DNA from: Pithys albifrons albifrons | Taxonomy: Eukaryota > Chordata > Aves > Passeriformes > Thamnophilidae | Direction: 5' to 3' | Assembly (NCBI RefSeq): GCF_047495875.1 | Contig: NC_092472.1 | Location: forward strand, 1,920,849-1,984,848 | Length of the DNA: 64,000 bases | In this document: positions 1-11,560 of the stretch, in pieces | How positions within the stretch are numbered: position 1 is the first letter of the stretch | Layout: every line of letters starts with the position of its first letter | Program-made: the position numbers and the translations under genes | The notes under the pieces: model-generated | The model's database searches: none | What the model was told of the DNA's origin: nothing | The model's input: only the letters and a program-made list of their open reading frames with translations

Positions 1-2090
1 GGGAGGCACAGCTGTCAGGTGAGACATCCCAGGGGGAGTTAACACACCACATGCTGCGGGAATATTAATTCAGGCCTCTTGTTTGTAATCTTAAAGATTC
101 AATTTTAGAAATTACAGCTCATTGGGAATTACTCACTGAACCTGGAAACAAACAGGCTGGAAGGAAGAAGTGCAAGTGCTCCTGCCAAGCACTGCTCAAC
201 AACAGCAGGAGAGGAGCCCGCCTGGAGGGGGAGCAGAGCCCCCACCTCCGGGGCCACCGCACCCGGCCCAGCCCAGGGAACTCCGGCAACACGGAGAGCA
301 CCGATGCAAAGTGCTGAAGAGGTGACAGGGAAGGTGCCACCGGTGTGGGGTCACCACTGCCAGCTCTCTCACCCGTCCCATGGCTGGGGTCTGTGCTGTG
401 GGGTGCAGCACCCCAGGGTGTGCCTGACTCTCCAGCAGAATGGCATGAGAACCTGAACCAGGCTGAGCCAGGCACAGCCCCCCCCCCCAAACCCTGCTGT
501 GCACTCAGCCCCTGCAGTGGGCACAGATGGAATCAGCACAGGATACTTTGTGGTTTGGGGTCAGGGATGGATCTTTTTCTGCTCCCCAGCATCCCTCACA
601 CCAGTACACAGAGGGCTTGGGCAGCATGGCCGAGCACCCTCTGAGTCTCAAATCCTCCTGCTGGAGTTGGGAGCTCTGAGGAATCGTCCACAGTGGGAGC
701 TTGCTGGGAATGGGAGCACAAGGAGAGGTTGTGCAAGCACCTCTCGGCTCCTGCCACAGCAGCGTCCCAGCAGCTGAGGCACAAACCTCTTCGGGGCCAG
801 ACCCAGGGCTGGTGCGAGCCAGCAGCACCCTCCTGGCCTGCAGGAGTGCTCTGCCAGGGCAGGGAGCCCAGCAAAGCCCCTGCCAGGGCAGTGCTGCCCA
901 CCCAGCACTTGCAGTCTGGGAGGGAGAGCAGTCACTGCACGTCTGGCTGGGGGGCTGCAGGGGTCAGGGGTGTGTTGAAGTGCCCCCACTCATCTCACAG
1001 GGATGAATTGCTGTACCTGCCCTACATCCTGCCCCTGGCTCCTGCTGGGCTCTGCCAGGGATGGGGACCAACCCAGGGACCTCTGTATCCTGGTAGTGGC
1101 CTTTGGGAACAGGGCCTGGGTGGACTTGTGGCCCTGCAGCCCCGGCAGGGACCGCGGCTGAGACAGGCAGGGGGATGCCCAGGGATGCTGTCACCACCCC
1201 CAGTCCTGCAGTGGGCACACAGGGGGTTGCAACATGCCTTTGTGGCCCGGGAATGGGAAGCTCCAAGGGCTGTATTTCGCTTCTTGTTTGTGCAAATACA
1301 GGTTTGGTTCCATAATGGATTTTGTAGACTACTAAATTCATCTGAGGTGTTTGGGGAGGACCGAAGCTCCCTCAGGCCCCGCAGCCCACCTCGCCCATGC
1401 GGGCACAGGGTCAGCCAGCACCGCCCTACCCGCCGCGCTCCAGCCTCCGCCGTGCCTCGGGCATCCTCAGGAAATTACACAGCCGCATTGAACAACCTTG
1501 CTCTGACCCAGCCACCCAGGCAAGAGCAGCCAGACACACAGCACTCACTTGAGCAAATAATTACGTTTCCCTCGGTATCACCTCCAGCTTCGCTGGGAGC
1601 CCGGACCCCCGCGCTGGGCACCCCCTCCCCAGGGGCACCGCCACCCCCCAGCACCGCGGGCTGCAGCCCACACGCCCACTCTGAAATTCAATTAAAGCAA
1701 ACATTATTTTGCTGTCACCCAGTCAGAAAGCATTACAACGCCCTGCGCATCACATGCAGTTGGAGGCAAAACAATTCCCACGGAGAAGGAGGGTCTCCCT
1801 GGGCGCTCGCTCCCTACGACACCCGTTTATGGCAGACTTCAAGTCTGCATTGAGGTTAAACCCCGAGCATTAGTTAAACAAGCAGCTAAATGGCACTGCT
1901 GAGCCCCCGGGACCTCCGGAAGGTGAAGACGCCGGGTGAGTCAGAGCAGCTGATGGGAGGAGGGGATGCTGCCGGTGGTGGTACCAGCCCGGGACCACTC
2001 GGACACTCAGCCCCCACTCCTGGGAGTGGGCACAGCACAGGGAACCCCCACAGCAGCTGGGCCAGCACCCACCTCCCCCTCCCACACCTC
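1..2090. other. Upstream intergenic DNA, GC-rich, no gene seen
   Basis: No exon-like block with family similarity is visible. A 386-codon open frame at 693-1853 is rich in Pro, Ala, Ser and Cys, has no recognisable domain, and overlaps open frames on the other strand, as expected of stop-poor GC-rich DNA. Two less GC-rich blocks, about 1255-1350 and 1685-1860, have balanced composition and short homeodomain-like ATTA/TAAT words and could be regulatory, but this is only a compositional impression. Confidence 0.6.
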
Positions 2091-2560
2091 CAACCCGAAG
2101 CGGAAATTACTCTCTAATTTTTGCAAAACCGATAAGTTTAATTTGAAAGGGCATAATTCTTAATTTATGTGTTGTCATGAACAAAGACAGCAAAAGTAGG
2201 TCATTTCATTATCTGCTGCCTGAGTATTTTGCCAAGGAGCCAAGACATAAAGCTAAACAAAATCATCACCCAAGGTTTGGGATTTGTTTGTGGAAAAAAA
2301 ATATTATGGTTATTTTTCTACTTGCTTGATTTGCACATCTTGGATTGCAGAGCATATTTAGCTTGGCTTTAAAGCATGCATTTATTGTGACTGTCATATT
2401 CGATAGTGCTGCCTATAGTCAAAGAGCAATCTTTCATGGATACACTGTCTCAATTTATAATTCAATATCACAGCTTTGAGAACTCGTACAATAAGTCAGC
2501 CAACAACAAAAAAGCCTAAAATGTCTGTATGCAAATAAACATGTCAGTGCATGAATGAGC
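2091..2560. promoter_or_regulatory. AT-rich island, candidate conserved non-coding element
   Basis: About 470 bp of AT-rich, non-repetitive sequence sits in a strongly GC-rich background with sharp edges on both sides. It has no long open frame and no transposon signature. Short words resembling developmental factor sites are present, including an octamer-like ATGCAAAT-type word near 2528 and several ATTTA/TTTAT words. This pattern is typical of vertebrate conserved enhancers, but conservation cannot be tested here. It may instead be unannotated old repeat DNA. Confidence 0.3.
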
Positions 2561-4900
2561 ACCTTCCAGGAAGGGCCTGCCAGCTCCCTCCATGCCCAAA
2601 CCTCGCAGCCAGGGAAGGAGGGAGGGCTGGAGCAGCCCAGCCCCTGGGAGCTGTGCTGGGTCCTGCCAGCCTCCCTGAGGCTTTGGAGAGATGCTTGGAT
2701 GGGACAGGGACTGCACCCCCTGCCCTGTGACTGCATGAAAGAACCCCCACACATCACAGCAGGCACATCTCCACCTCTGGGCAGCACCCAGGAACGCCTC
2801 AATCACCTTAAGACACACCAAGGCTTGGCTTTTCTTTAACCCAGAGGAAGGATCTCCACCACCTTGGGGACAGACACAGCCATGCCTGGGAGAGCAGCAC
2901 CGACCCAGTGAGAGCCTCCCAGGCACCAAGTCCTGCTGCACCCCATGTGCACCACCTGTCCCCCAGCCCCACTGAATCCATCCTGACCTGTGGGAGTCCA
3001 TCACATGGCTAAGACCATCCACAGATGATTCCTGCCCTGTGTCCTCTGCCCTGCTGTCCTGGGTTATTGACTGGTCTCCTGAGGCACTGTGGGCACGTGC
3101 TGTGGGTGGGTTTGTCTCCTGCCTGATCCCATGTGAGGTTTCATACTGATGCTGGGGCCTTGCTTTCAGCTCTGCCAAATATTATTCCACTGCTCTTGAG
3201 GTTATTGATAAACCTTTGTCATCACCACTCTGCTCAGCTCCATGGGATAATTCCCATGGTAGTGAGGACACTGTTTGGGACATCTCTGCAAAGCAGCTCA
3301 ACCCCTACTACTCCCTGGGAACTGGCTCAGCTGAGAGAGAAAAGCTGGAGCTTATCTAGAGCTGGGGAGTCCCAGGTCAGGGCAGTTGAGCCCAGAAACC
3401 TAACCAGTGACAGTCTGGCACACCTTCCCTGGTCCGAGTGGAGACCATCCACACCTCCATGCACTGCCTGGAGAATGGGATGTGGCTTTGGTCCTTGGGA
3501 GTGGAGGGGCTTTGAGTGCAGCTGCTGCTGCCACAGCTCCTGATCCCAGCACTTCTCGGTGCACCTGAGGCAGGAAGGGTTGTGCCCCCACCAGAGCAGC
3601 GTTTCTCTGAGCACAGTCCTGAGGGATGGACTGGGGAGCAGCTCCAAGGGTAGCCTGGGCTGGGGCTGGGTTGTGCTGGGTGCTGGAGCTGGGGCCTGGA
3701 AGCATGCCCAGCTCTGCCTGCCAAGAAACAGCTTTGGATGTGTTCCCTGAGCCTTTGCTTGCTGGAAGCACCACATCTGCACAGTCCCCCTCCTGTTTCC
3801 ACCCCGGGCAGCACTGCCGTGGGCTCTGGAGCTGGTGCTGTGGGGATGTGGCCATGGGTGACCATGAAACTTGGCAATAGAGAACCTCTGAAAGTCTCAG
3901 ACAGGCAGGAAGGGCAAAGAGCAGCTTCTGTGTCCATCTGCAGCCAAGTGGATGGTGATTTGGGACTGTATTCACATGTGCTATGACAAGCTTTGTGTGC
4001 TTTGTTTTGGGAGTGAGCATCCAGTGGGGATGGAGGGCAATCCCAAAAGGGCAAGGGGTGAATGGCAGGTGGCACTGCTGCCCTGAGAGCACAGAGCTGG
4101 CTCCTCATCCCTCAGACCCTCCTCATCCCTGTGTCAGTCAGGGTATGGATCCGGCACCCACTCAGCCTCCCGCAAAGGGCTGCCCAGGGAAATAGCCAGC
4201 AGATGGGGGGGTTGCTGCAAGACCCCCACCTGGCTCAGAAACCATCAGCAGGTCCTTGAGAACAAAGCTGTGCCATGAGCATCCACTGTTCATTCTGCCT
4301 CCAGAGTATGGCAGCTCCAGCAGACTGTGGCACATTGTTTGTAATCAGTCAACAAAGAGGAGAGAAAATCCAAAGTATTGAGTAATTTCAGATCCTGATC
4401 ACAACTGAGGAAATTGTGACATTCTGTAACAACAAGAGGCTCAGTGTTTTGAGGATGCTGTGAATTCCTACCATAGCTTGGTGCAAGGAAACCACCTGGC
4501 CACCTCCTCCCATTGCCAAGGGATAATTTCTGCTGTTCACTGTGGTTTTTCCTTCTTCATGATGGAAAGGTCCTCATGATCTTTGAAGCTCTGATACACC
4601 AGCACCTGGTAGTTATTCCTGAGTTTTTTGGAACTCCCTGAGCAGGCACAGTGTGACCCAAGAAGCTCCAGAGATAATCAGTGCTTTCTACTCAGGTTCC
4701 TCATTAGACCTGCATTCCTTAATTCCCCTGAGAGAAGCTTTGGAGGAAGTTTCATAGACCTTCACACAAGTCCACCATGTTCAAGCCAGGGTGAAGATCT
4801 GGCAGAGCAGAGACCCAGTTGCACAGAGCCCTAAAGGACATCCTGAGGTCATTCTGCCTCCTCCAAGACACAGATTTCATTTCCAGAGGGCTGGATCCTG
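2561..4900. other. Intergenic DNA, no gene seen
   Basis: GC-rich sequence with overlapping open frames on both strands (for example 2516-3178 and 3377-4108 on the minus strand) that resemble no protein family and are low-complexity in composition. No splice-bounded exon, RNA gene or transposon was recognised. Confidence 0.6.
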
Positions 4901-5200
4901 ATAGATGCTGAGCACTTGCATTTTTTCATAGCAGACAGCCCGATCTATAAGCATTTAATAAGACTGAACAGTTTTCCTTTTGCCCACTGACGTATAAAAT
5001 GGGTTTGTGTGAGGATTAGGGAGCAGAGGTGGGAAACGTCTTTATCTGCTAATGATCCTGTGAATTATACATGTTTAGTATTCATGCATCTGAAGAGAGG
5101 CAAACATAGCCATTTTCTGTGGAATGACCTTTACCAGCAGCCAATACATTTACATTTAATTTAGAATTACAATTACTGGGTCAACTTGGGAGCAAGTGGA
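4901..5200. promoter_or_regulatory. AT-rich island, candidate conserved non-coding element
   Basis: A block of about 300 bp of AT-rich unique sequence, with ATTTAA, TTTAAT and AATTA words near 5040-5180, lies between GC-rich flanks. No coding potential or repeat signature was seen. The call rests only on composition and the absence of repeat features; a decayed transposon is the main alternative. Confidence 0.25.
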
Positions 5201-6403
5201 ACTGAGATTTATTGGGAAGAGACAAAAATTGGTCTTTCTGCCTTCACGAGTAAAACACAAGTTTTTCTCTTAAATAACCCTCTCAAACATAATCTCCAGC
5301 AGGGACCCAGCAGCATCCCAGATGCATTTGAGCAGCATTGCTTGTGTGTTTTGGCTGTGTGAAGGCTGGTCCAGTGCCCATCAGAGTTTGGCACAGGCTT
5401 TGGTCAGTCTGGGCCAAGGGGCTTCCATCGCCCACTGCTGCTCGTGGGATGGAGCCAGAGGCAGGACTGGCTGGCTGAGGGGCAGCAGCTCTGGTTGGGC
5501 ACTGGGGTTATGGCCTTGGCTCTGGCCTGGCCTTCTGGAGCAAAGCATCTGCCTCTCTGCTGGTTTAGGCAGCGATTCTGCCTGGGCCAGCTCAGCCCCT
5601 GTGTGTGCACTGGGGTTGTCCCTGCCTGGAGAAGGTGGCCCTGGCTCGAGGGGACTCAGCAGGACTCGGGGTGTCACACTGTCCCTACCCCACTGCTGTG
5701 CCTTTGGCAAACCTTCACACAGGTCTGGGTGCTTCCCAAGGCCCCTTCCCCTGGGGGTGGGAGCTGCCTGCACTGGGAAGCTTCTCGACTCTCCTCTCCT
5801 TCCAAAGTGGCACATCACCAGTGCATCACCCGGGGATGGGCGAGTGGGAGTGCCCGAGACTGCAGGGGAAGGAGCGGGTGAGTAAGCTGTGGGGGTGGCT
5901 GTGATGGATTCTCTGCTGTCTCTTACGCAGCTCTGCTCACCCTGTGTCTCAAACCCACCCCCTCTTCCAGCAGCCTCTGGGCTCAGACCCCCAGAGGAGG
6001 CTGCCCAGGGTGGGACAAGGCACCCCACTCCTCACAGCCCTCAGGCTACTGCCAGCCCAGGTGGGGTCCCTGGGGACCCACTGCAGGCTGTGCCAGCCCC
6101 CTTGGGCAGCTCAGAAAGCGACTCCCAACATCCCTGGGGATGGAACCTCGGCCAAAGCCACACTGAGAGGGGAGTGAGTGCTAAGCCATGGCCTGTAGCA
6201 GGTCCTGTGACAGCCCCACAGAGCCCAGGAAGGAGGAGACCGCAGGGAGAGCATCACACAGTTCTTATGCCACATCTGCCTGTCCTTTGCAAGCATCTTC
6301 TTGTCTTTTCCAGTCCAACTCTCACCCTCCCTCTCCTGCTAAACCCCTTATGAAGGCCCTGAGAGAAGAGGCAGGACCTGTCCCACTGCAGCACGGGAGG
6401 CTT
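5201..6403. other. Intergenic DNA, no gene seen
   Basis: GC-rich, with mutually overlapping open frames on both strands (for example 5322-5885 plus and 5381-6028 minus) that show no domain or family resemblance. Nothing else was recognised. Confidence 0.6.
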
Positions 6404-6483
6404 CAGGCTGGATTAAACAGCCCAGGGGACTCCAGCCTGGATTAAATACCCCAGGAGACTCCAGGCTGGATTAAGCACTCCAT
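6404..6483. repeat. 29-bp tandem repeat, about 2.7 copies
   Basis: Three successive units begin at 6404, 6433 and 6462, each starting CAGSCTGGATTAAR and continuing with a C/A/G-rich half ending GACTC. The spacing is exactly 29 bp. The third unit is partial and decays by about 6483. It is a short minisatellite seed with no coding role. Confidence 0.85.
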
Positions 6484-8164
6484 CCTGTCCTGGTCAGAGG
6501 GGACTGACAGTGCTGGCCCACACCAGCAGTGCCCATCACAGGGCAGACAGGACATGGCAGACATGGGTCACAGACCCCCAGAGTGAGCTGCAGCAGGTGG
6601 TGGTATCCGGGGGGGGAAAGGCAGCACAGAAACAAAGCACCCCAGTTATTACCCACAGCACAAATGAACTAAACAGGGAGAGCAATTCAGTCTGACAGGG
6701 TGATTGGGGATGCAGGCAAAGGCTTCCAACCCCAGCACATCCTGCATGGCTGGAGTGAAACCCCCTCTTCCCCCACCTGTTTGCCACCTTTGTGCGCAGT
6801 TTGTGCTGGGAAGTCCCTCCTGGGCAGACCACCTGCTTTGGGACAGGGCTGTTGTGCATCACACACAGCAGTGGGTGTTGGGACTCTGGGATCAGCATAG
6901 ATGAAACCACTGGGACCTTCCTGGCACCTCCCCCTCCCCAGTAACCCAATAGCCAGGTTTGTCCCTCTCACAGCTACCTGGGGGTTGTTCAGGAAACTGC
7001 CCTGAAGGATTCAGGCTGACTGAAATAATTTATGAACTCTACATCTTTACAGGGTTATTGCAAGTATTCCTGCCTGCAAAGAGCCATGGCAGCTGGCAAT
7101 GGGGTTTGGTGGCACCACAGGCTGCTCAGGGAGGGTTGAGAGTGGTGTCCCTATCACTGTGCCATGGCAATCAGCTTTGTGTAACACTGGGAGGAGGAGG
7201 GAGATGCAGCTCTAGCAAAGGGGTTTCCTGGATTGAAGGGGAAAGGAGCAAACAAGCTCCAACGTGGCACTCCCCACTCCAAATCAGCAATTTCAGCTGG
7301 TATTTAATTCACACACAAGAGGCACAAAGTCCATGCCCACCACAGCCTGGGAGCCCACAAGACAAAGCCCCCAGCAGAGCAGGAGGCCCCTCACATACCT
7401 GAAGAGTCATCTCTTGTATTTATTTCTAAGCCCTGTAACGTGTCAGCAGAGTGTGCCGCGCTGTACCCAGTAATCACAAAGCACTGCATGCATTAACAAG
7501 CAATTTCTCGTTAAAGTCCCCATGTGTGCCATGGATGGGAGCACAGGAGCCTCCCCCAGGCTCCCTCAGCTCCAGGCTCTGGCTGCTCAGATGGCTCCTG
7601 CTGTGCTGCTCAGCTCCATTCAGCCACACTCCCTTGTTCAGGGGCTCCTCACAGCTCTTTCACCTCCAGCTCTGCAGATGTTTGTGGACCTCAACAGGCT
7701 GCATGGAGACATCCAGTTCCAGCTAGGCTGGAGTCCAGCAGGAAAATGGGTGCTGTGTCCAAACACTGTCCCAGTGCAGGCTGGTGAGAGCAGCACCACT
7801 GCTCTGTGGGCTCCCTGCTGCCCCTGTAGCCACACGTGGGTACCCAGCCCCATGGCCAGCATCTGCCTTCTGGTCAGCAAGCCCAGGACAGACATCCCAT
7901 AATGTCCCTCTTCCCAGAAGGATCTTGTGCCCTCTGGGTAGGGCTGCCAGGGTTATGATGCATGAAGGATGGGTGGGATGAGGCTGGGCTGGATGTCAGC
8001 CCCCCAGGACCTCAATCCCAAGGGCATGCCAAGGAACCTGGCAAAGGCTCTGGACACACGGCAAGCTCAGGTGGGCAGCAGGAGCAGGCACAGCATGTGT
8101 GTCCCAGGAGCTGCAGCTGCTGCAGGAAGGGTGGGAAGGGCTTGAAGTCACATCAAGGAAAGCA
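6484..8164. other. Intergenic DNA, no gene seen
   Basis: Mixed-composition unique sequence. A small AT-richer patch near 7015-7080 is flanked by GC-rich DNA. Open frames here (up to 147 codons at 6959-7402) show no family resemblance. No transposon or RNA gene was recognised. Confidence 0.6.
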
Positions 8165-8295
8165 ATATTATTTCTCTCTATATACAGATTATATAAATAT
8201 ACAATCTTTTTTTTGTATAAATATATATGGAGAGAAGTTTATTATTACAAATTTATATAGAAATATACAGATTGTATAGAAATATAGATCCATCT
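8165..8295. repeat. AT-rich low-complexity tract with imperfect palindrome
   Basis: About 130 bp made almost only of A and T, rich in ATATA, TATAAATATA and AGAAATATA words. Around a T8 run (about 8208-8215), left and right arms read TATATAAATATAC and GTATAAATATATA, which pair except at two positions. It directly precedes a CR1 3' end, so it may be an insertion-target tract or simply an expanded microsatellite. Confidence 0.7.
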
Positions 8296-8300
8296 CTATT

Positions 8301-8505
8301 TCTTCCCTGTGAGGGTGAGCAGGCCCTGGCACAGGTTGCCCAGAGAAGCTGTGGCTGCCCCATCCCTGGGCGTGTCCAAGGCCAGGCTGGACAGGGCTTG
8401 GAGCAACGTGGGATAGTGGAAGATGACCCTGCCCATGGCAGAGGATTGGAATGAGATGGTCTCTAAGGTCCCTTCCAACCCAAACCAGGCTGTGATTCTA
8501 TGATC
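8301..8505 (+). mobile_element. CR1 LINE 3' fragment
   Basis: The stretch carries the standard avian CR1 3' terminal sequence: a GCAGGCCCTGGCACAGG-type block, then a TGGAATGAGATGGTCTCTAAGGTCCCTTCCAACCC-like block (positions about 8448-8480), and the terminal ATTCTATGAT word at 8495-8504. It is 5'-truncated, as most CR1 copies are, and points along the + strand. No open frame survives. Confidence 0.95.
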
Positions 8506-10847
8506 TAAAGTTTCTTTCACCAAGAAATACATATAAAATACTCTATTTTTAGTGAGTTTCTGAGCTAGTCCTCCTTGGTTCTTCTTGCCATTTACAGGGA
8601 GGTCTGGCACAGGACTGCTGGCCCTCCTTGCACCAGTACTGAAGCAGTTCCCCAGGTCCTGGTGTATCCAATGGGTCCATGCATGGAAGGCACAGCATTC
8701 CTTAGGATGTTGCTCCTGGCTCCTATTTCCCACCCTTTCTTCTCCTCTGCTGCAGCCAGACTCTGTCCCTGCCCTTTCCCCAAGCATGGACTCCACAGAA
8801 GGAGGCAGCCAGGAGGAACTGGCACGGACATGCAGCAGAGATGCTGATCCCCACCCTGATCCCCCAGCACAGCCCGTGCTGGCTGTCCATGATTGCCCCA
8901 CTGAGTCAATGAGTGTGGAGACACACAGCTCACACCAAGGGGCAGTGAGGCATCCAGACATGGGCCAGGGCTCCCCTGTGGGGCCTGGGGGGCTCCCCCT
9001 GTGCCCCCAGCTCACCTGGCATAGGGCTGATGCCTTTCATCTTGGCTCTTTCATTCCCAGCACAGCAGGAGAAGCCAATCCTGCTCCAGAACTAATTGGC
9101 AGCCACATCAGAGTGTGAGTCAGGGAGCTGATCGCAGCTTCACCATCCTGCCCAACAAAGGCACACTCCCCTAAACCCATTACTGGAATTGTATTTTCAA
9201 GCCTGTCATGGGGCTAAAAAGGTTGTGAAGCTGTTTGGACACAGCTCTGCAGGGGAGTTCAGCTGAAGAGTTGCTTTCTCTAAGGCAGCACCTTCATCTC
9301 CCATCTCTGTGATCAGATAATTTCTCCAATATAATGCTCAACAGGCTCTGGAAAAGCACATCCCAGCTGGTCAACATGTTGCTGGCCAGCTCCTGTGCCT
9401 CAGTCCCCCATCACTGCCCAGGCACAAGGCCAGGGTGGGGACAGAGCTTTTCTGCTGCAGATCTGGTGGGCTCTACCAAAGTGCTCAAGACTTTTCTGTG
9501 CGTTGCTCAGGGGGAGAGCAGGCATTGCAGGAGGCAAGAGGTCTGGGTAAGGTAAGAGAAGAGGGAATGGCACCCTGGAGACTGGGATCAGGGATCCAGG
9601 ATGGTGAGAAGCTCTTCTCCAGCTGAGGGGACAACAGGAGCTACTCTGGCTTATGAACAACCTTCCAATGTGTGTCAGACCTGGCACAATATCACACAAT
9701 CCATGCACTGATCAGGATGTGACAGTACTCAAATGATTATCACTTTGGATCATGGACAGTGCTGCTCCCTCCCATGGGGAGGGGGGGGGGGCAAAAAGAG
9801 CTGGTGGGAAGCCACAGAGGAGGCTCAAAACCTCTTGTAGAGCCCAAAGTCCCACCCTAAGTAGCCTGTGCCAGAGGTGACCCTCAAGGAGGGTGACAAG
9901 CTGGTTGGTCTCTGCCTGGCAGGACAGTCATTTCCCCAGGGGCAAACCATGGACCTGGTGGCTCCTCTGCCACTGCCCATCACACACAGCTCAGAGGGGC
10001 GAGCCCTTCAGGAGCTCCACTTCAACATCCTCTGAACTTGTCTCACCCATGCATGGTCCAGGACAGCAGAACCCGTTTGCTTCATCTTGGCAGGGACTGG
10101 GGAAGCAGGTACATGGCACAGAGGTATTTAAAAGCATTTAAAGTCTGAGTTAAGCCCCAAACTATCCATTTCCTTAAACAGGCTGGTTGGCAGAGCTCCA
10201 GCTGGGCCATTAGCTCAGGTAAGTTCCCACCATCCAGCCATGTCCCTTTTTTGCTTCATAAAAAGAAATACATTAAAAATATGTATTTACTCCTGAAATT
10301 GGCTTCAGCAGCGCTGAGCATCCCTGGAGTGATGAGTTTCACTCCACACACCCAGCTGCTTTCTGTGGAAAAAGCTTAATTCAAAATTAGATAATAAATT
10401 CAGCAGGGGTTTGGTTAACCCTTGCCTTCCATGGTGTGGCTGGCACTGGTAGCCAAGGAAATACCCTCGAGTGTGTCCAGTCCTGGCCTTGGTGGTGATG
10501 ATGCCCCCAAAGACACCATCGAAGCTGTGCACTCTCCTACCTGGAAGTGTTTCCAGGTCACAGACAAACAGCCAAGCTAAGAAATGCCCAGCTGGGGTGG
10601 AATGCAGCCTTTGCTGCTCTGCCTGCATCCTGCAGGGACCAGCTGTGAGTGCAGGATGCAGGGCAGGGAGCATCACTCTGGTACCCAGGTTTTGACCCGC
10701 TCAGCGGAGCTGAGACTGTTGATTTCCACCCGGGGACTCGTCATTAGTCTCTGAGGTGCTTCTCAAAAGCCCACTGTTTTCCCAGCTCCCTGGGGGTATT
10801 CTGAGCTGTTTTCCTCTCTCCTTTGTAAGCGAGGCATTAGAATCACA
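8506..10847. other. Intergenic DNA, no gene seen
   Basis: Unique sequence without recognisable exon or element. An 11-G run occupies 9781-9791. An AT-richer patch at about 10250-10400 separates GC-rich blocks. Overlapping open frames at 8296-9118 on both strands are partly CR1-derived and otherwise unrecognisable. Confidence 0.6.
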
Positions 10848-11230
10848 GATCATAGAATCACAGAATCAATTGGGTTGGAAGAGACCTCTGAGATCATGAA
10901 GTCCAACCCTTAATCCAACCCCACTTTGATTACCAGATCATGGCACTCAGTGCCACGTCCAGTCTCACCTTAAAAACCTCCAGGGATGGTGAGTCCACGC
11001 CCTCTCTGGGCAGAACATTCCAATGCCTGAGCACTCTCTCTGTAAAGAATTTCTCCCTAATATCCAACCTAAACTTGCCCTGGCAAAGGTTAAGCCCATG
11101 CCCTCTTGTCCTACTGTTGGTTGCCTGAGAGGAGAAACCAGCTCCCACCTGGCTACAACATCCTTTCAGGTAGTTGTGGACAGTGATGAGGCCTCCCCTG
11201 AGCCTCCTCTTCTCCACGCTAAAGGCCTTT
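10848..11230 (-). mobile_element. CR1 LINE 3' fragment, minus strand
   Basis: It begins with the reverse complement of the CR1 tail (ATCATAGAATCACAGAATC, 10850-10868), then the GGTTGGAAGAGACCTCTGAGATCAT block. It continues through sequence typical of the CR1 3' region (AGAATTTCTCCCTAATATCCAACCT at about 11047) to about 11230, where similarity stops. The insertion is 5'-truncated. Minus-strand frames here are decayed. Confidence 0.95.
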
Positions 11231-11284
11231 TCTCCTGCATTGAGGCAGGAGGTGTGGGAGAACGCGGCTCTCGTTTCCTGTGGC

Positions 11285-11560
11285 CCCTTGGAGCCACCTG
11301 AGGAGGGATGCGGCGGTTCGGGCACTGCGGGCGGGCACACAGAGCTCCGGCTGCAGCTGCACCTCCCGCCGGGGCCGGGCTCGTGTTCCCCCCACGGCAC
11401 GGGCCGTGCCGGAGCCCTGCCCGAGGGCACGGGGGGAGATGCGGCCCCGGAGCGGCGGTGCCTGCTGAGCCAGCGGAACAAACCGCAGCTCGTGGCTGAT
11501 GCCGGGGCTGAACCGCCGGCGCTGCCCCGGGGCTGACTGGGGACAGTGGCTCGGCCCTGT
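11285..11560. promoter_or_regulatory. Isolated CpG-rich patch (CpG island-like)
   Basis: About 275 bp of very GC-rich sequence with many CpG dinucleotides, unlike its CpG-depleted neighbours. It lies just beyond a CR1 fragment and about 20 kb upstream of the CTNNA1 island. It is short for a CpG island. An ATG at 11743 followed after 12 codons by a GTGAGT donor-like site (11779) lies 180 bp downstream and could mark a first exon, but I do not recognise the peptide. No TATA box was identified. Confidence 0.4.

Noticed and set aside
693..1853. 386-codon plus-strand open frame
   Set aside because: Low-complexity Pro/Ala/Ser/Cys composition, no domain, and competing open frames on both strands; consistent with stop-poor GC-rich non-coding DNA.
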